A stretch of 64,000 bases of DNA, taken from positions 3,968,001 to 4,032,000 of the forward strand of contig NZ_AP025739.1 in assembly GCF_003574315.2 (NCBI RefSeq). Reading direction: 5' to 3'. How positions within the stretch are numbered: position 1 is the stretch's first letter; each line of letters begins with the position of its first letter. This DNA comes from Capsulimonas corticalis. Lineage in GTDB: Bacteria > Armatimonadota > Armatimonadia > Armatimonadales > Capsulimonadaceae. Below the pieces are notes generated by a model that was not told the origin of the DNA, made no database searches, and saw only the letters and a program-made list of their open reading frames with translations. Below are positions 51,816 to 61,664 of the stretch, in pieces. A program made the position numbers and the translations under genes.

Positions 51816-52789
51816 GCGCGTCCTTCCTCCTTCGCCACCAGGGCGACAAAAATCTCTTCCAGGCTGAGATCGACTGCTTCTTTGACCGAGCCGCTGAAGA
51901 AGGTTTTCGGCGGCGTCATCTCATCGTAGTCCTGAACCGTGATCAGCCATTCACGGCCGGCGCTGCGCGCCGTCAAGACATTCGGCGACTGGCGCAGCGT
52001 CGCCTCTTCTTCGTCCATTCCCGCGACGCGCAGCATCTTCACGGACCCTTTGATCGAATCAACGGGAGCTTGAAGCAGAAGACGGCCGTTGTGCAGGATG
52101 CCGACCCAGTCACAGAACCGTTCGATCTCGTGGATCTGATGGCTGGCGAAAAACACCGTGCGGTTCGATCCGTGCAGGGCGTCGATCACGGTGCGGTCGA
52201 ACTCGGAGCGCGCGATGGCGTCCATGCCGGAGGTGCATTCGTCCAGCAGGACCAGCTCCGGGTCGTGCGCCATGGCGATCACGAGCGCCAGGAGGGCGAT
52301 GTTGCCGCGCGACAGCTCCCGGACTTTCTTTGTGCGGTCCAGCCGAAAGGTCGTCACCAAACGCGATTCGTCTTCCATGGACCAGTTACGATAGTGCGGG
52401 CTGACGAATCGCAGCGTCTCCTCCACGGTCATCCAGTCGTACATCGGCAGGCGCTCGGGAATGTAGCCGACACGCTGGCGCAGCTCCACGCCGTCGCGGA
52501 CTGGGTCCAGGCCAAGGACGCGGATCTGCCCGGCGGTGGGCTGTAAGATCCCAAGCATCAATTGGATCAGCGTGCTCTTGCCCGCGCCGTTACGCCCCAG
52601 CAGCGCGTAGACCGATCCACGCGGGACATCAAGATCCAATTCCTTCAGGACCGAGGTTTTTCCGAACGATTTCGAGAGGCCGTGGATCCGAAGCGCATCG
52701 GGGGCGCTTGCGAGTGTGGGAGACAGCAGACCGGCGTCGGCCTTGGATAGATCGATAGGGTGCGAGATCGAGAGCGATTGACGGTGCAT
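51812..52789 (-). CDS. ABC transporter ATP-binding protein
   Basis: 325 residues from ATG 52789, chosen because GGAGG lies 8 bp upstream. Walker A GRNGAGKST, Walker B LVLLDECTSGMD, H-loop ASHQIHE. The ABC signature is SRGN instead of the usual SGGQ. An extra C-terminal ~100 residues follow the nucleotide-binding domain. Works with the two permeases of the operon, probably exporting a drug, peptide or lipid; the substrate cannot be read from sequence. Confidence 0.92.
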   Translation of the reverse strand: MHRQSLSISHPIDLSKADAGLLSPTLASAPDALRIHGLSKSFGKTSVLKELDLDVPRGSVYALLGRNGAGKSTLIQLMLGILQPTAGQIRVLGLDPVRDGVELRQRVGYIPERLPMYDWMTVEETLRFVSPHYRNWSMEDESRLVTTFRLDRTKKVRELSRGNIALLALVIAMAHDPELVLLDECTSGMDAIARSEFDRTVIDALHGSNRTVFFASHQIHEIERFCDWVGILHNGRLLLQAPVDSIKGSVKMLRVAGMDEEEATLRQSPNVLTARSAGREWLITVQDYDEMTPPKTFFSGSVKEAVDLSLEEIFVALVAKEEGRA

Positions 52790-52849
52790 ATGACGGTCCT
52801 CCGAAGCCAAGCAGCAAGTGTCGTATTGTCCATGTCGGCATGAGCGTTT

Positions 52850-53776
52850 TTATGGTCGCATGAGCGCGGGATGTATGTGGAACAGAATGACCATATAGAG
52901 ACTGTACGCCGCCGCGCCGACGGATGCATACACCGCCGTCCATTTGCTGATAACGCGCAAGGGGATCAGATAGCGTCGCCGCGATCGTTCCGTACTGCCA
53001 AATGACGAGTAAGCGATTTGCAGGGCAATCGCGGCAAGTGACAGCAGTCCGACTCCAATCGCAATCACGAGAGGCCCCGGGTTCTCCAGAGTCGCCAGCA
53101 GAGGCAAATAGAAATCAAATTCCCGAAGAGTAATCAGATGGTTTTGATAGTCCGAGACTTTCTGGCCCAACGCGGCGTTCAGCAGACTCCCCAGCCCGAG
53201 GACGGCGCCGAATATCGCCAGGCATGAGCCGATGGAAAGCACTACGCTGTTAAACGTTCGATCGCTCAAGCAGGATGCGGCGTAGGAAACGGCGTAGACC
53301 GCCGTGAAGACGCCCAGCATCAGGATTGCCGTCAGCAAAAGCCCGATGGCGGAGCCGTGAATGTCGAGTGCGGCGGCCGCCCAGCCGAAATTGGCCCATA
53401 CAAACGCCTGTCCAATGATTGCAATCCCCAGGAGCGCCGTCACGGCGCCGGCGAAGCCAACTCCGACTTTGACCAGCCAGAGGGATCTTCTCGAAATTGG
53501 CAGACCGGTGAGGAACGACAGTGTTCCCCGGCTCGCCTCGCGGGAGACGATGCCTCCGCCGCAGACTACCGCCGCGAGAAGACTGCACGCGGCGCCCATC
53601 AGCTCGATTGAGTGCAGCGTATAAATGCCTCCGGGCGGGGTGAGGCGATTCCCGGTGGCGTGATCGGCAAGGTACTGAACCTCAATCAGAAACAAGTTCA
53701 TGGCGAAGAAGATCAAACAGAACGCCGCCGGCGTCATGCGCGTCTCTCGCCATTCCTTCCAAATCAATCTCTTCAT
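52850..53776 (-). CDS. ABC-2 type transporter permease, second subunit
   Basis: 308 residues with about six membrane segments, starting MKRLIWKEWRETRMT, very like the start of the other permease. The GTLSFLTGLPISRRSLW loop is shared. Second gene of the operon after the GntR regulator (21-bp gap), 60 bp before the ATPase. Confidence 0.85.
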   Translation of the reverse strand: MKRLIWKEWRETRMTPAAFCLIFFAMNLFLIEVQYLADHATGNRLTPPGGIYTLHSIELMGAACSLLAAVVCGGGIVSREASRGTLSFLTGLPISRRSLWLVKVGVGFAGAVTALLGIAIIGQAFVWANFGWAAAALDIHGSAIGLLLTAILMLGVFTAVYAVSYAASCLSDRTFNSVVLSIGSCLAIFGAVLGLGSLLNAALGQKVSDYQNHLITLREFDFYLPLLATLENPGPLVIAIGVGLLSLAAIALQIAYSSFGSTERSRRRYLIPLRVISKWTAVYASVGAAAYSLYMVILFHIHPALMRP

Positions 53777-53797
53777 ACTCCTGGTCTCCTCATTGGT

Positions 53798-54211
53798 CTA
53801 CTTCGATGGAGCGAGTTCAATCGATTGTTCGGCGTTCGCCATCTCCAGCAGCCGCTCTTCCAGAAGCATCCGCACCTCATCGGCGTCCAGATCCACATGG
53901 TGCGCCTCCACGAGCGCCCGGTCGAGCAGAGCGGCGACGCGGTCGCGGCGGGCGCTCAGGCTGAGCACCGGTTCGGCGGCGCTGACAAAGCTGCCGAGGC
54001 CGCGACGGGTCTCCACCACACGCTCACGCTCCAGCTGCTGGTAGGCGTGCGCGATCGTATTGGGATTGACGACCAGCTCCGACGCCAGTTCGCGGACCGT
54101 GGGCAGCCGGTCGCCAGCGCGCAGAGCGCCGCCGGCGATCATGGTTTTGACCTGATCGACGATCTGCAGATAGAGCGGCGAACCTGATGATTGATCCAGA
54201 CGAATATACAT
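53798..54211 (-). CDS. GntR family transcriptional regulator, YtrA subfamily
   Basis: 137 residues, the short YtrA form. Winged-helix N-terminus: [36 protein letters not shown] and [19 protein letters not shown]. The ~60-residue C-terminus is a dimerisation helix pair, with no ligand-binding effector domain. YtrA regulators repress the ABC transporter operon they head, which fits the two permeases and ATPase downstream. The operator overlapping its own promoter suggests autoregulation. Confidence 0.92.
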   Translation of the reverse strand: MYIRLDQSSGSPLYLQIVDQVKTMIAGGALRAGDRLPTVRELASELVVNPNTIAHAYQQLERERVVETRRGLGSFVSAAEPVLSLSARRDRVAALLDRALVEAHHVDLDADEVRMLLEERLLEMANAEQSIELAPSK

Positions 54212-54226
54212 AACTTTGTTCGTTCT

Positions 54227-54248
54227 TTGTACTAGTTCACTAGTACAA
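54227..54248. promoter_or_regulatory. GntR operator
   Basis: Perfect palindrome TTGTACTAG / CTAGTACAA with TTCA centre, 16 bp upstream of the regulator's ATG. The TACTAG/CTAGTA half-site form is usual for YtrA-type GntR proteins. It overlaps the -10 of the operon promoter. Confidence 0.8.
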
Positions 54249-54273
54249 TATCACAGGAAGCGCGATCTGTCAA
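54245..54273 (-). promoter_or_regulatory. Promoter of the GntR-ABC operon
   Basis: Minus-strand TTGACA (54273-54268), 17-bp spacer, TATTGT (54250-54245). The -10 shares bases with the palindromic operator, so bound regulator would block it. Confidence 0.78.
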
Positions 54274-54289
54274 GGGGTGAATCGCGATG

Positions 54290-54298
54290 TGCTATAAT
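54290..54298 (+). promoter_or_regulatory. Extended -10 promoter of metH, leaderless
   Basis: TG-C-TATAAT (54290-54298) is a complete extended -10 element; the ATG at 54306 follows 7 bp later and no ribosome binding site is present. There is no good -35. Confidence 0.7.
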
Positions 54299-54305
54299 AA
54301 CGGCT

Positions 54306-57300
54306 ATGGCAGATATTCGTGAAGAACTTAAAAAGCGCATCCTCGTGATCGACGGCGCCATGGGGACGATGATCCAGCGGTACAAGCCGACGGAAGCCGA
54401 CTATCGCGGCGAGCGGTTTGCAAACCATCCGGTGGATCTGAAGAACAACAACGAAGCGCTGATGCTCGTGCGCCCGGAGATCATTGAAGAGATCCACATG
54501 GCGTATCTGGACGCCGGCGCGGACATCATCGAAACGAACACGTTCAACGCCAATTCGATCTCCATGGCGGATTTCGAGATGGCGGACCTTGTCCGTGAGA
54601 TGAATTTCGAAGCGGTCGCGGTCGCGCGGCGCGCGATTGACAAAGCGATGGCGGCGGATCCATCGAAGCCGCGCTTTATCGCCGGCGCGCTCGGCCCCTG
54701 CACGCGCAGCGCCACGGTCATCGAAGACTCGAATAACCCCGCGTATCGCTCATTTACGTTCGACGACTTTGAAGCCACGTACTACGAACAGGCGAAGGCG
54801 CTGCTGGACGCCGGGACGGATCTGCTCCTCTGCGAGACGACGTTTGACACGCTCAATCTGAAAGCCGCGCTATTCGCGATTCAGCGCTTGTTTGACGAGG
54901 GCGAGCGTGTCGTTCCCGTCATGGCGTCACTGAGCATTACGGATCTTGGCGGCGGAAACCTCACGGGGCAGAACCTGGAGGCGATGTGGAACTCGATCGC
55001 CCACGCGCCCTTGCTGTCCGTCGGCTTGAACTGCGGCTTCGGTCCGGATGTCTATCGTCCCTTTGTCGAAGAGATCTCGCGGATCGCGCCGATCTTTGTC
55101 AGCATCTATCCGAACGCGGGCCTGCCGAACGCCCTGGCCGAGACGGGATTTGACCTGGATGAGCCGCAGATGACGCCGTCGATCCGAGAGTGGGCGGAAA
55201 ACGGCTGGCTGAATATTATCGGCGGCTGCTGCGGCACGACGCCGGAGTTTATCCGTGGTTTCGCCAAAGCCGTGGAAGGCTTGCCGCCGCGCGTGCCGCC
55301 CGTGATCGCGCCGGAGATGAGGCTGAGCGGGACGCAGGCGTTCAATGTCGGCGAGGACACCCTGTTCGTCAACGTCGGCGAGCGGACCAATGTCACGGGG
55401 TCGCCTAAGTTCGCCAAGCTCATTCTCGCCGGCGACTATGAAGCCGCGCTCACCGTGGCGCAGCAGCAGGTGGACAACGGCGCGCAGGTGATCGACGTCA
55501 ATATGGACGAGGGCCTTCTGGATTCGGAAAAGGCGATGACGACCTTTTTGACCTTGATCCAGGGCGAGACGAATATCAACAAAGTCCCGATCATGGTGGA
55601 CAGCTCCAAGTGGTCCGTTATTGAGGCGGGATTAAAAGCGCTGCCGGGTAAGGGAATCGTCAACTCGATCAGCCTCAAAGAGGGTGAAGAGAAGTTCAAG
55701 GAACAGGCGAAGCTTGTCAAGCGCTACGGCGCCGCCGTGGTCGTGATGGCGTTCGACGAAGTGGGGCAGGCGGACAGCGAAGACCGCAAGGTGGAGATCT
55801 GCACCCGCGCCTACAATATCCTGACCCAAGAAGTCGGTTTTTTGCCGCAGGATATTATCTTCGATCCGAACATTCTGACCATCGCGACGGGCATCGAAGA
55901 GCACAACAACTACGCCGTCGACTTTATCAACGCGACACGCCGGATCAAGGAAACCCTGCCGCTGGCGAAGGTGAGCGGCGGTGTCAGTAATCTGTCCTTC
56001 TCGTTCCGGGGCAACAATGTCGTCCGTGAGGCGATCCATTCGGCTTTCCTCTACCATGCGATCAAGGCTGGTCTGGACATGGGCATCGTCAACGCCGGCA
56101 TGCTTGAAGTCTACGAAGCGATCCCCAAGGATCTGCTGGGGCTGGTGGAAGACGCGCTGTTTAACCGCCGGCCGGATTCGACGGAGCGACTGCTGGAGTT
56201 CGCCGAGGGCCTGAAGGGCGTCAAGGGCAAGGTCGTCGTCAAGGACGAAGCCTGGCGCAATGAAACCGTCGAGTCGCGACTCTCCTATGCGCTGGTGAAG
56301 GGCGTCACGGAATACATCGAAGCCGACACCGAAGAAGCGCGCCTGAAGTATGACAAACCTTTGGAAGTGATCGAAGGGCCGCTGATGGCCGGCATGAACG
56401 TGGTCGGCGACCTCTTCGGCTCCGGCAAGATGTTCCTGCCCCAGGTCGTCAAGAGCGCCCGCGTCATGAAGCGCGCGGTCGCCGTGCTGATGCCGTATAT
56501 GGAGGCGGAGAAGCTCGCCAGCGGCAACACGCAGGCGCAGGCCAAGGTGCTGATGGCGACGGTGAAGGGCGATGTCCATGATATCGGCAAGAACATCGTC
56601 GGCGTCGTCCTCGGCTGCAACAACTACGATGTGATCGACATGGGCGTGATGGTTCCGTCGGACAAGATCCTGGCGGCGGCGATCGAGCAGGAGGTCGATA
56701 TTATCGGCCTCAGCGGCCTGATCACGCCGTCGCTGGATGAGATGATCCATGTGGCGAAGGAGATGCAGCGTCAAGGCTTCACCAAGCCTTTGCTCATCGG
56801 CGGCGCCACGACGAGCCGCACGCACACGGCGGTGAAGATCGCACAGGCGTATGAAGGCCCGATCGTGCATGTGCTGGACGCCTCCCGCGCCGTCGGCGTG
56901 GTGAGCAATCTCATCAGTGACGACCTTCGTCCGGATTTCGTGGAGAAGAACCGGGCCGAGCAGGCGGCGACGCGTGTGACGTTCGCCAACAAGCGCAGCC
57001 AGAAAGACACGCTGCCCTTCGAAGCGGCGAAAGCGAACCGTACGCCCATCGTCTGGTCTCCAGAGGATATCGCGAAGCCCGAATTTACCGGCGTCCGCGT
57101 TCTCAAGGACTTTCCGCTCTCCGAGCTGGTCCCTTATATCGACTGGGGCCCATTCTTCATCGCCTGGGAGCTGCACGGCAAATATCCGGCGATCTTCGAG
57201 GACGAGATAGTCGGCGAGCGCGCCAAGGAACTGTTCGAGGATGGTCAGGAAATCCTGAAAAAGCTGCTCCAAGATGGACAACTGAAGGCGAGCGGCGTCT

Positions 57301-57989
57301 ACGGATTCTTCCCCGCGAACAGCGTCGGCGAGGACATTGAACTCTACACCGACGACACGCGCACGGAAGTCTTAACGACGATCCACGCCCTGCGCCAGCA
57401 GACGCCCAAGACCAGCGGCGAGTCGAACAAGTCGCTCTCCGACTACATCGCGCCGCGTGAAACCGGCCTCGCCGACTACCTCGGCGCCTTCGCCGTCACG
57501 ACCGGCCTCGGCATCGAACCCATCGTCGCCCAGTACGAACGCGATCTGGACGACTACAACGCCATCATGGTCAAAGCCCTCGCCGACCGCCTCGCCGAAG
57601 CCTTCGCCGAGTACCTGCACGCCCAGGCCCGCCGCGACTGGGGCTTCGGTGTGAGCGAGAACCTGACCAACGAGGACCTGATCCGCGAACGCTACCGAGG
57701 AATCCGCCCCGCGCCGGGCTATCCCGCTTGTCCGGACCACACCGAATCGAAAACAATGTTCGAATTGCTATTGGTTGAGGAAAATACGGGTATCACGTTG
57801 ACGGAAAGCATGGCGAAGTATCCTACGGCGTCCGTCAACGGCTGGTACCTCGCGCATCCCGAAGCAAAATACTTCGGGGTGGGGAAGATCGGCAAGGATC
57901 AGGTCGAGGATTACGCAGGGCGCAAGGGGTGGGATTTGAAGACGGCGGAGTACTGGCTGTCGCCGAATTTGAATTATGATCCGGAGTAG
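54306..57989 (+). CDS. metH: Cobalamin-dependent methionine synthase
   Basis: 1227 residues from ATG 54306, like E. coli MetH. Transfers a methyl group from methyltetrahydrofolate to homocysteine. Modules in order: homocysteine-binding domain with the [11 protein letters not shown] zinc motif near residue 310; pterin-binding domain ([13 protein letters not shown] near 355); cobalamin-binding domain with DVHDIGKN (the base-off histidine, near residue 758); SAM-binding reactivation domain at the C-terminus with [16 protein letters not shown]. Full length, so it can be reactivated. Leaderless promoter upstream; palindromic repeat copy 5 starts 3 bp after the stop. Confidence 0.97.
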   Translation: MADIREELKKRILVIDGAMGTMIQRYKPTEADYRGERFANHPVDLKNNNEALMLVRPEIIEEIHMAYLDAGADIIETNTFNANSISMADFEMADLVREMNFEAVAVARRAIDKAMAADPSKPRFIAGALGPCTRSATVIEDSNNPAYRSFTFDDFEATYYEQAKALLDAGTDLLLCETTFDTLNLKAALFAIQRLFDEGERVVPVMASLSITDLGGGNLTGQNLEAMWNSIAHAPLLSVGLNCGFGPDVYRPFVEEISRIAPIFVSIYPNAGLPNALAETGFDLDEPQMTPSIREWAENGWLNIIGGCCGTTPEFIRGFAKAVEGLPPRVPPVIAPEMRLSGTQAFNVGEDTLFVNVGERTNVTGSPKFAKLILAGDYEAALTVAQQQVDNGAQVIDVNMDEGLLDSEKAMTTFLTLIQGETNINKVPIMVDSSKWSVIEAGLKALPGKGIVNSISLKEGEEKFKEQAKLVKRYGAAVVVMAFDEVGQADSEDRKVEICTRAYNILTQEVGFLPQDIIFDPNILTIATGIEEHNNYAVDFINATRRIKETLPLAKVSGGVSNLSFSFRGNNVVREAIHSAFLYHAIKAGLDMGIVNAGMLEVYEAIPKDLLGLVEDALFNRRPDSTERLLEFAEGLKGVKGKVVVKDEAWRNETVESRLSYALVKGVTEYIEADTEEARLKYDKPLEVIEGPLMAGMNVVGDLFGSGKMFLPQVVKSARVMKRAVAVLMPYMEAEKLASGNTQAQAKVLMATVKGDVHDIGKNIVGVVLGCNNYDVIDMGVMVPSDKILAAAIEQEVDIIGLSGLITPSLDEMIHVAKEMQRQGFTKPLLIGGATTSRTHTAVKIAQAYEGPIVHVLDASRAVGVVSNLISDDLRPDFVEKNRAEQAATRVTFANKRSQKDTLPFEAAKANRTPIVWSPEDIAKPEFTGVRVLKDFPLSELVPYIDWGPFFIAWELHGKYPAIFEDEIVGERAKELFEDGQEILKKLLQDGQLKASGVYGFFPANSVGEDIELYTDDTRTEVLTTIHALRQQTPKTSGESNKSLSDYIAPRETGLADYLGAFAVTTGLGIEPIVAQYERDLDDYNAIMVKALADRLAEAFAEYLHAQARRDWGFGVSENLTNEDLIRERYRGIRPAPGYPACPDHTESKTMFELLLVEENTGITLTESMAKYPTASVNGWYLAHPEAKYFGVGKIGKDQVEDYAGRKGWDLKTAEYWLSPNLNYDPE

Positions 57990-57992
57990 GGA

Positions 57993-58177
57993 GCCTTCGC
58001 GCCCCTCTCGGCAAACCCACCCCCGCGCTTCGCGCCCCCTCCCGCCGCCGGGAAGGGTGATTTCAGAGCGTGTTATCGCAGGCGGCCTTCGTCAGAGGCA
58101 ATCTTACAAACCCTTCCCGGCGGCGGGAGGGGGCGCGCGAAGCGCGGGGGTGGGTTTGCCGAGAGGGGCGCGAAGGC
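57993..58177. repeat. Long palindromic repeat, copy 5
   Basis: About 68-bp arms (57993-~58058 and ~58110-58177) that are complementary except for a 2-nt insertion on the right. Outer parts GCCTTCGCGCCCCTCTCGGC and its complement are unique to this copy; the inner part and centre match the family. Starts 3 bp after the metH stop. Confidence 0.9.
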
Positions 58178-58325
58178 TTGGGGCCAAGTAGGCGAAAATC
58201 CGCCTCCCAAAAACCCAGCAACCGACCGGGAACCCCGCGCCCGGATTTCGCGTACGGACGCCATTGACAAAGAGAATGAGATTGTGACATAATTCACATA
58301 GCTCATTTTGAGAGGAAATGCGACG
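58178..58325 (+). promoter_or_regulatory. Promoter region of the nuo operon
   Basis: TTGACA (58264-58269), 18-bp spacer, CATAAT (58288-58293), then AGAGG about 10 bp before the nuoA ATG. Nothing else is seen between the repeat and this promoter. Confidence 0.75.
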
Positions 58326-58757
58326 ATGCCGCCTACGACAAGCGCCTCACCATTTGGCGAAATCACGCCGAACCTTCACTCCGTCGGGGAGTTTCTCCCG
58401 CTGCTGATCCTTCTGGTGGTCGCCTTCCTGCTCGCGTCGGTATTGGTCGGCCTTTCCTGGATTTTGGGGCCGAAAAAGCCGTCCGCCGCGAAGCTTGCTT
58501 CCTACGAATGCGGCGTGGACCCGGTGGGTTCGGCGCGCGAACGGTTTCCTGTCAAGTTTTACTTGATCGCGATGCTGTTTATTGTCTTCGATATTGAGAC
58601 CGTCTTTCTCTATCCGTGGGCTGTCACCTACAGCTACCTGCATGGTCTGCCCAATGGCGCGCAGATCTTCAGCTTGAGCGAGATGTTCGTCTTTATCATC
58701 ATCCTCTTTGTCGGTTACATCTATGTGTGGAAGAAGGGCGCTTTCGAATGGGAGTAG
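58326..58757 (+). CDS. nuoA: NADH dehydrogenase subunit A
   Basis: 143 residues from ATG 58326; three membrane spans. Part of the membrane arm base of complex [26 protein letters not shown] and [11 protein letters not shown] are the NuoA signatures (each shortened). First gene of the nuo operon; it overlaps nuoB by 10 bp. Confidence 0.95.
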   Translation: MPPTTSASPFGEITPNLHSVGEFLPLLILLVVAFLLASVLVGLSWILGPKKPSAAKLASYECGVDPVGSARERFPVKFYLIAMLFIVFDIETVFLYPWAVTYSYLHGLPNGAQIFSLSEMFVFIIILFVGYIYVWKKGAFEWE

Positions 58758-59221
58758 AACAAAACCTCGGAGTCCTGACCGTGCCGCTGAACAAAGCGGT
58801 CAACTGGGCCCGCAGTAATTCCGTTTGGCCCGCGACGTTCGGTTTGGCCTGCTGCGCCATCGAAATGATGGGCTCGACCAACTCACGCTACGACCTCGCG
58901 CGCTTCGGCAGCGAGGCGTTCCGCGCCTCCCCCCGCCAGGCGGACCTGATGATCGTCGCCGGCCGCGTCTCCAAAAAGATGGCGCCCGTCCTGCGCCAGA
59001 TCTACGATCAGATGCCCGAGCCCAAGTGGGTCATCTCGATGGGCGACTGCGCCTCCTGTGGGGGCGTCTTCAACAACTACGCCATCCTGCAAGGCGTGGA
59101 CCAGATCGTCCCGGTAGACATCTACGTTCCCGGCTGCCCGCCGAACCCCGATGCGCTGATCTATGGGATCAATCAGCTGCAAAAGAAGATCCAGCGCGAG
59201 CACTTCAGCGACCGCCGCTAG
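58748..59221 (+). CDS. nuoB: NADH dehydrogenase subunit B
   Basis: 157 residues from ATG 58748. Carries iron-sulfur cluster N2, the terminal donor to quinone. Ligands: C35-C36 in [11 protein letters not shown], then GDCASCGG and [11 protein letters not shown] cysteines. Overlaps nuoA. Confidence 0.96.
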   Translation: MGVEQNLGVLTVPLNKAVNWARSNSVWPATFGLACCAIEMMGSTNSRYDLARFGSEAFRASPRQADLMIVAGRVSKKMAPVLRQIYDQMPEPKWVISMGDCASCGGVFNNYAILQGVDQIVPVDIYVPGCPPNPDALIYGINQLQKKIQREHFSDRR

Positions 59222-59238
59222 TCTTAGGATAACTTGCC

Positions 59239-59841
59239 ATGGTAGATTTTAATGTCCGTTTGGGGTTGACGCCCACCGACCTGGAGCTCCGTGAGATCCA
59301 GACGAAGCGTCCCGCCGAGTTCGAAGCGCTCAACGCCGACGATAGCCCGGAGCTGCGCCTGCTGGAAGAGCAGTTCGCCGGTGAGATCGTCTCGTCGCGC
59401 TTGTTCCGAGGCGAAAAGACCATCACGGTCAAGAAAGACAAGATCGTCGCGATCGCGAAGGCGCTGCGCGATACGCATGAGACGGCTTACAACTATCTCT
59501 CCGACCTGACCTGCGTCGATCTGCTCAAGGTCAATAAGACCGAGGAAGAGCCGCGCTTTGAGGTTCTGTACAACCTCTATTCGCTGGCGACGTTCGAGCG
59601 CCTGCGCTTGAAGGCCCAGGTCACCGAGGACGATCCCACAATCGACACCGTCGAGTCCGTTTGGCCGAACGCCAACTGGAACGAGCGCGAAGTCTACGAT
59701 ATGTTCGGAATTACCTTCAACAACCACAGTGATCTTCGCCGCATCTTGATGCCCGACGATTGGGTGGGGAACCCGCTGCGTAAGGACTATCCGCTGGGCG
59801 GCGAAGAAGTCGAGTTTACGTTCAACGTGCGTGGGCGCTAA
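59239..59841 (+). CDS. nuoC: NADH dehydrogenase subunit C
   Basis: 200 residues. Peripheral arm subunit. VYNLYSLATF-like VLYNLYSLATFERLRLKAQV, then WPNANWNEREVYDMFGITF and LRKDYPLGG motifs are typical of the NuoC 30-kDa family. Confidence 0.95.
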   Translation: MVDFNVRLGLTPTDLELREIQTKRPAEFEALNADDSPELRLLEEQFAGEIVSSRLFRGEKTITVKKDKIVAIAKALRDTHETAYNYLSDLTCVDLLKVNKTEEEPRFEVLYNLYSLATFERLRLKAQVTEDDPTIDTVESVWPNANWNEREVYDMFGITFNNHSDLRRILMPDDWVGNPLRKDYPLGGEEVEFTFNVRGR

Positions 59842-59861
59842 TTAGTAGAAAGAAATTCAAT

Positions 59862-61115
59862 ATGGCGACAACTGAGCGCGATTTGAAGGAACGGGCGATC
59901 GAGGCGAAACTCGGCGCAGGCGTGGATGTTCAGCGGATTCAGGAAGACGATCGGGATCTGATGATCGTCAACATGGGCCCGCAGCACCCGTCGACGCACG
60001 GCGTTTTGCGTCTCGTCGTGGAGCTGGACGGCGAGAACGTCCAGAAGGCGACGCCGCATATCGGTTACCTCCATACGGGTCTGGAAAAGACCATGGAGTC
60101 GATGACCTATTACAAGGCGCTGACCATCACTGACCGCGAGGATTACCTCTCGAACCTGATGAACAACCTCGCCTATTCGCTGGCGGTGGAGAAGCTGCTG
60201 GACGTGGAAGTTCCGCCCCGGGCGCGTCGCCTGCGGCTGATCCTCAACGAACTGGAGCGGATCGCGTCGCACCTGCTGTGGCTCGGCACGCACGCGCTGG
60301 ACATTGGGGCGATGACGCTCTTCTTCTACACCTGGCGTGAGCGCGACGCCATTCTGGACATGAAGGAAATGCTCTCGGGCGTCCGCATGATGACCAGTTG
60401 GATCTGTCCCGGCGGCCTGCGCGGCGACGTTCCTGATGGCTGGTTCCACAAGGTCGGGAAGTTCGTCGACGCCTTCCCTAAGAAGCTGTCTGAGTACAAC
60501 AACCTGATCTCCAAGAACCCGATCTTTGTCGAGCGGCTTTCCAATATCGGTATTATCAAGGCGGAAGACGCGATTGCATGGGGTATGAGCGGCCCGTCGC
60601 TGCGCGGTTCGGGCGTCGCCTGGGACCTGCGCAAGTCTAACCCGTACACCGGCTACGATGAGTTCGAGTTCGATATCGCGGTCGGCCAGAACGGCGATGT
60701 TTACGATCGCTTCCTGGTTCGCATGGAAGAACTGAAGCAGAGCCACCGCATTCTGGTGCAGGCGCTGCGCGACGTTCCCGGCGGTCCGGTGATGACCAGC
60801 GACCGCAAGGTGGCGCCGCCGCCGCGCGCCGAGCTGGACACCTCGATGGAAAGCTTGATCCACCACTTCAAACTTTTCACCGAAGGATATCACCCCCCGA
60901 TCGGCGAAACCTACGCGGCCGTCGAGAGCGGACGCGGCGAAAAGGGCTACTATATCTATAGCGACGGTTCGGGAATCCCGTACCGCGTGAAGATCAAGGG
61001 ACCCAGCTTCAACAATCTTCAGGCGCTGCCGAAGATGGTCGAAGGACTGATGATCGCCGACGTCGTCGCCGTCATTGGCTCGATCGACATCGTTTTGGGA
61101 GACATCGACCGCTAA
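59862..61115 (+). CDS. nuoD: NADH dehydrogenase subunit D
   Basis: 417 residues. Forms the quinone site with NuoB. NMGPQHPSTHGVLRLVVELDGE, HIGYLHTGLEK, and the C-terminal DIVLGDIDR are the 49-kDa subunit signatures (quoted partly). Conserved HxxT and Tyr residues for quinone binding lie in the first and middle motifs. Confidence 0.96.
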   Translation: MATTERDLKERAIEAKLGAGVDVQRIQEDDRDLMIVNMGPQHPSTHGVLRLVVELDGENVQKATPHIGYLHTGLEKTMESMTYYKALTITDREDYLSNLMNNLAYSLAVEKLLDVEVPPRARRLRLILNELERIASHLLWLGTHALDIGAMTLFFYTWRERDAILDMKEMLSGVRMMTSWICPGGLRGDVPDGWFHKVGKFVDAFPKKLSEYNNLISKNPIFVERLSNIGIIKAEDAIAWGMSGPSLRGSGVAWDLRKSNPYTGYDEFEFDIAVGQNGDVYDRFLVRMEELKQSHRILVQALRDVPGGPVMTSDRKVAPPPRAELDTSMESLIHHFKLFTEGYHPPIGETYAAVESGRGEKGYYIYSDGSGIPYRVKIKGPSFNNLQALPKMVEGLMIADVVAVIGSIDIVLGDIDR

Positions 61116-61167
61116 TCAGCGCGGCGCCGGGCGCGATGAGCGCGATGACGAAACTCGTTTAACACCT

Positions 61168-61641
61168 ATGCTCACTGAAGAAGTTTACAAAAAGATCGAT
61201 ACGCTGATCGCGAAGTACCCCACGAAGAAGGCGGCTCTGCTGCCGGCGCTGTGGGTCGCGCAGGCGGCAAACGACAACTGGCTGCCGCGCGAAGCGATGG
61301 CCGATGTCGCCAAATATCTCGGCCTGGCGCCGGCGTATGTCGAAGGTGTCGCCACCTTCTATACGATGTACAACAAGGCCCCGGTCGGCCGTCATCACCT
61401 GGAAGTCTGCCACAACATCGTTTGTATGGTGGTTGGCGCCGATGAGCTGATCGACCACATCGGCGGAAAGCTGGGCGTCGGGCGCGGCGAGACCACACCG
61501 GACCGCAAGTTCACGCTGAACACCGCCGAATGCCTGGGCGCCTGCGCGAATGCGCCGTGCATGATGGTGGGCGACACCTACTACGAGGATCTGACGACCG
61601 AGAAGGTCGACGAAATCCTCGCGGATCTGGCGCGTAAGTAA
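61168..61641 (+). CDS. nuoE: NADH dehydrogenase subunit E
   Basis: 157 residues from ATG 61168, with no strong ribosome site. 2Fe-2S thioredoxin-like domain: ligands in CHNIVC and CLGACANAPCM. TFYTMYNKAPVGRHHLEVC matches the family. Feeds electrons between NuoF and NuoG. Confidence 0.95.
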   Translation: MLTEEVYKKIDTLIAKYPTKKAALLPALWVAQAANDNWLPREAMADVAKYLGLAPAYVEGVATFYTMYNKAPVGRHHLEVCHNIVCMVVGADELIDHIGGKLGVGRGETTPDRKFTLNTAECLGACANAPCMMVGDTYYEDLTTEKVDEILADLARK

Positions 61642-61664
61642 TTAGAGAAGGTTCCATCACCAAG

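Noticed and set aside
58010-58160. Standard Rho-independent terminators at the palindromic elements
   Set aside because: Stems are far too long (50-70 bp) with ~50-nt conserved centres and no T-run, so they are not ordinary intrinsic terminators, although they may still influence 3' ends.
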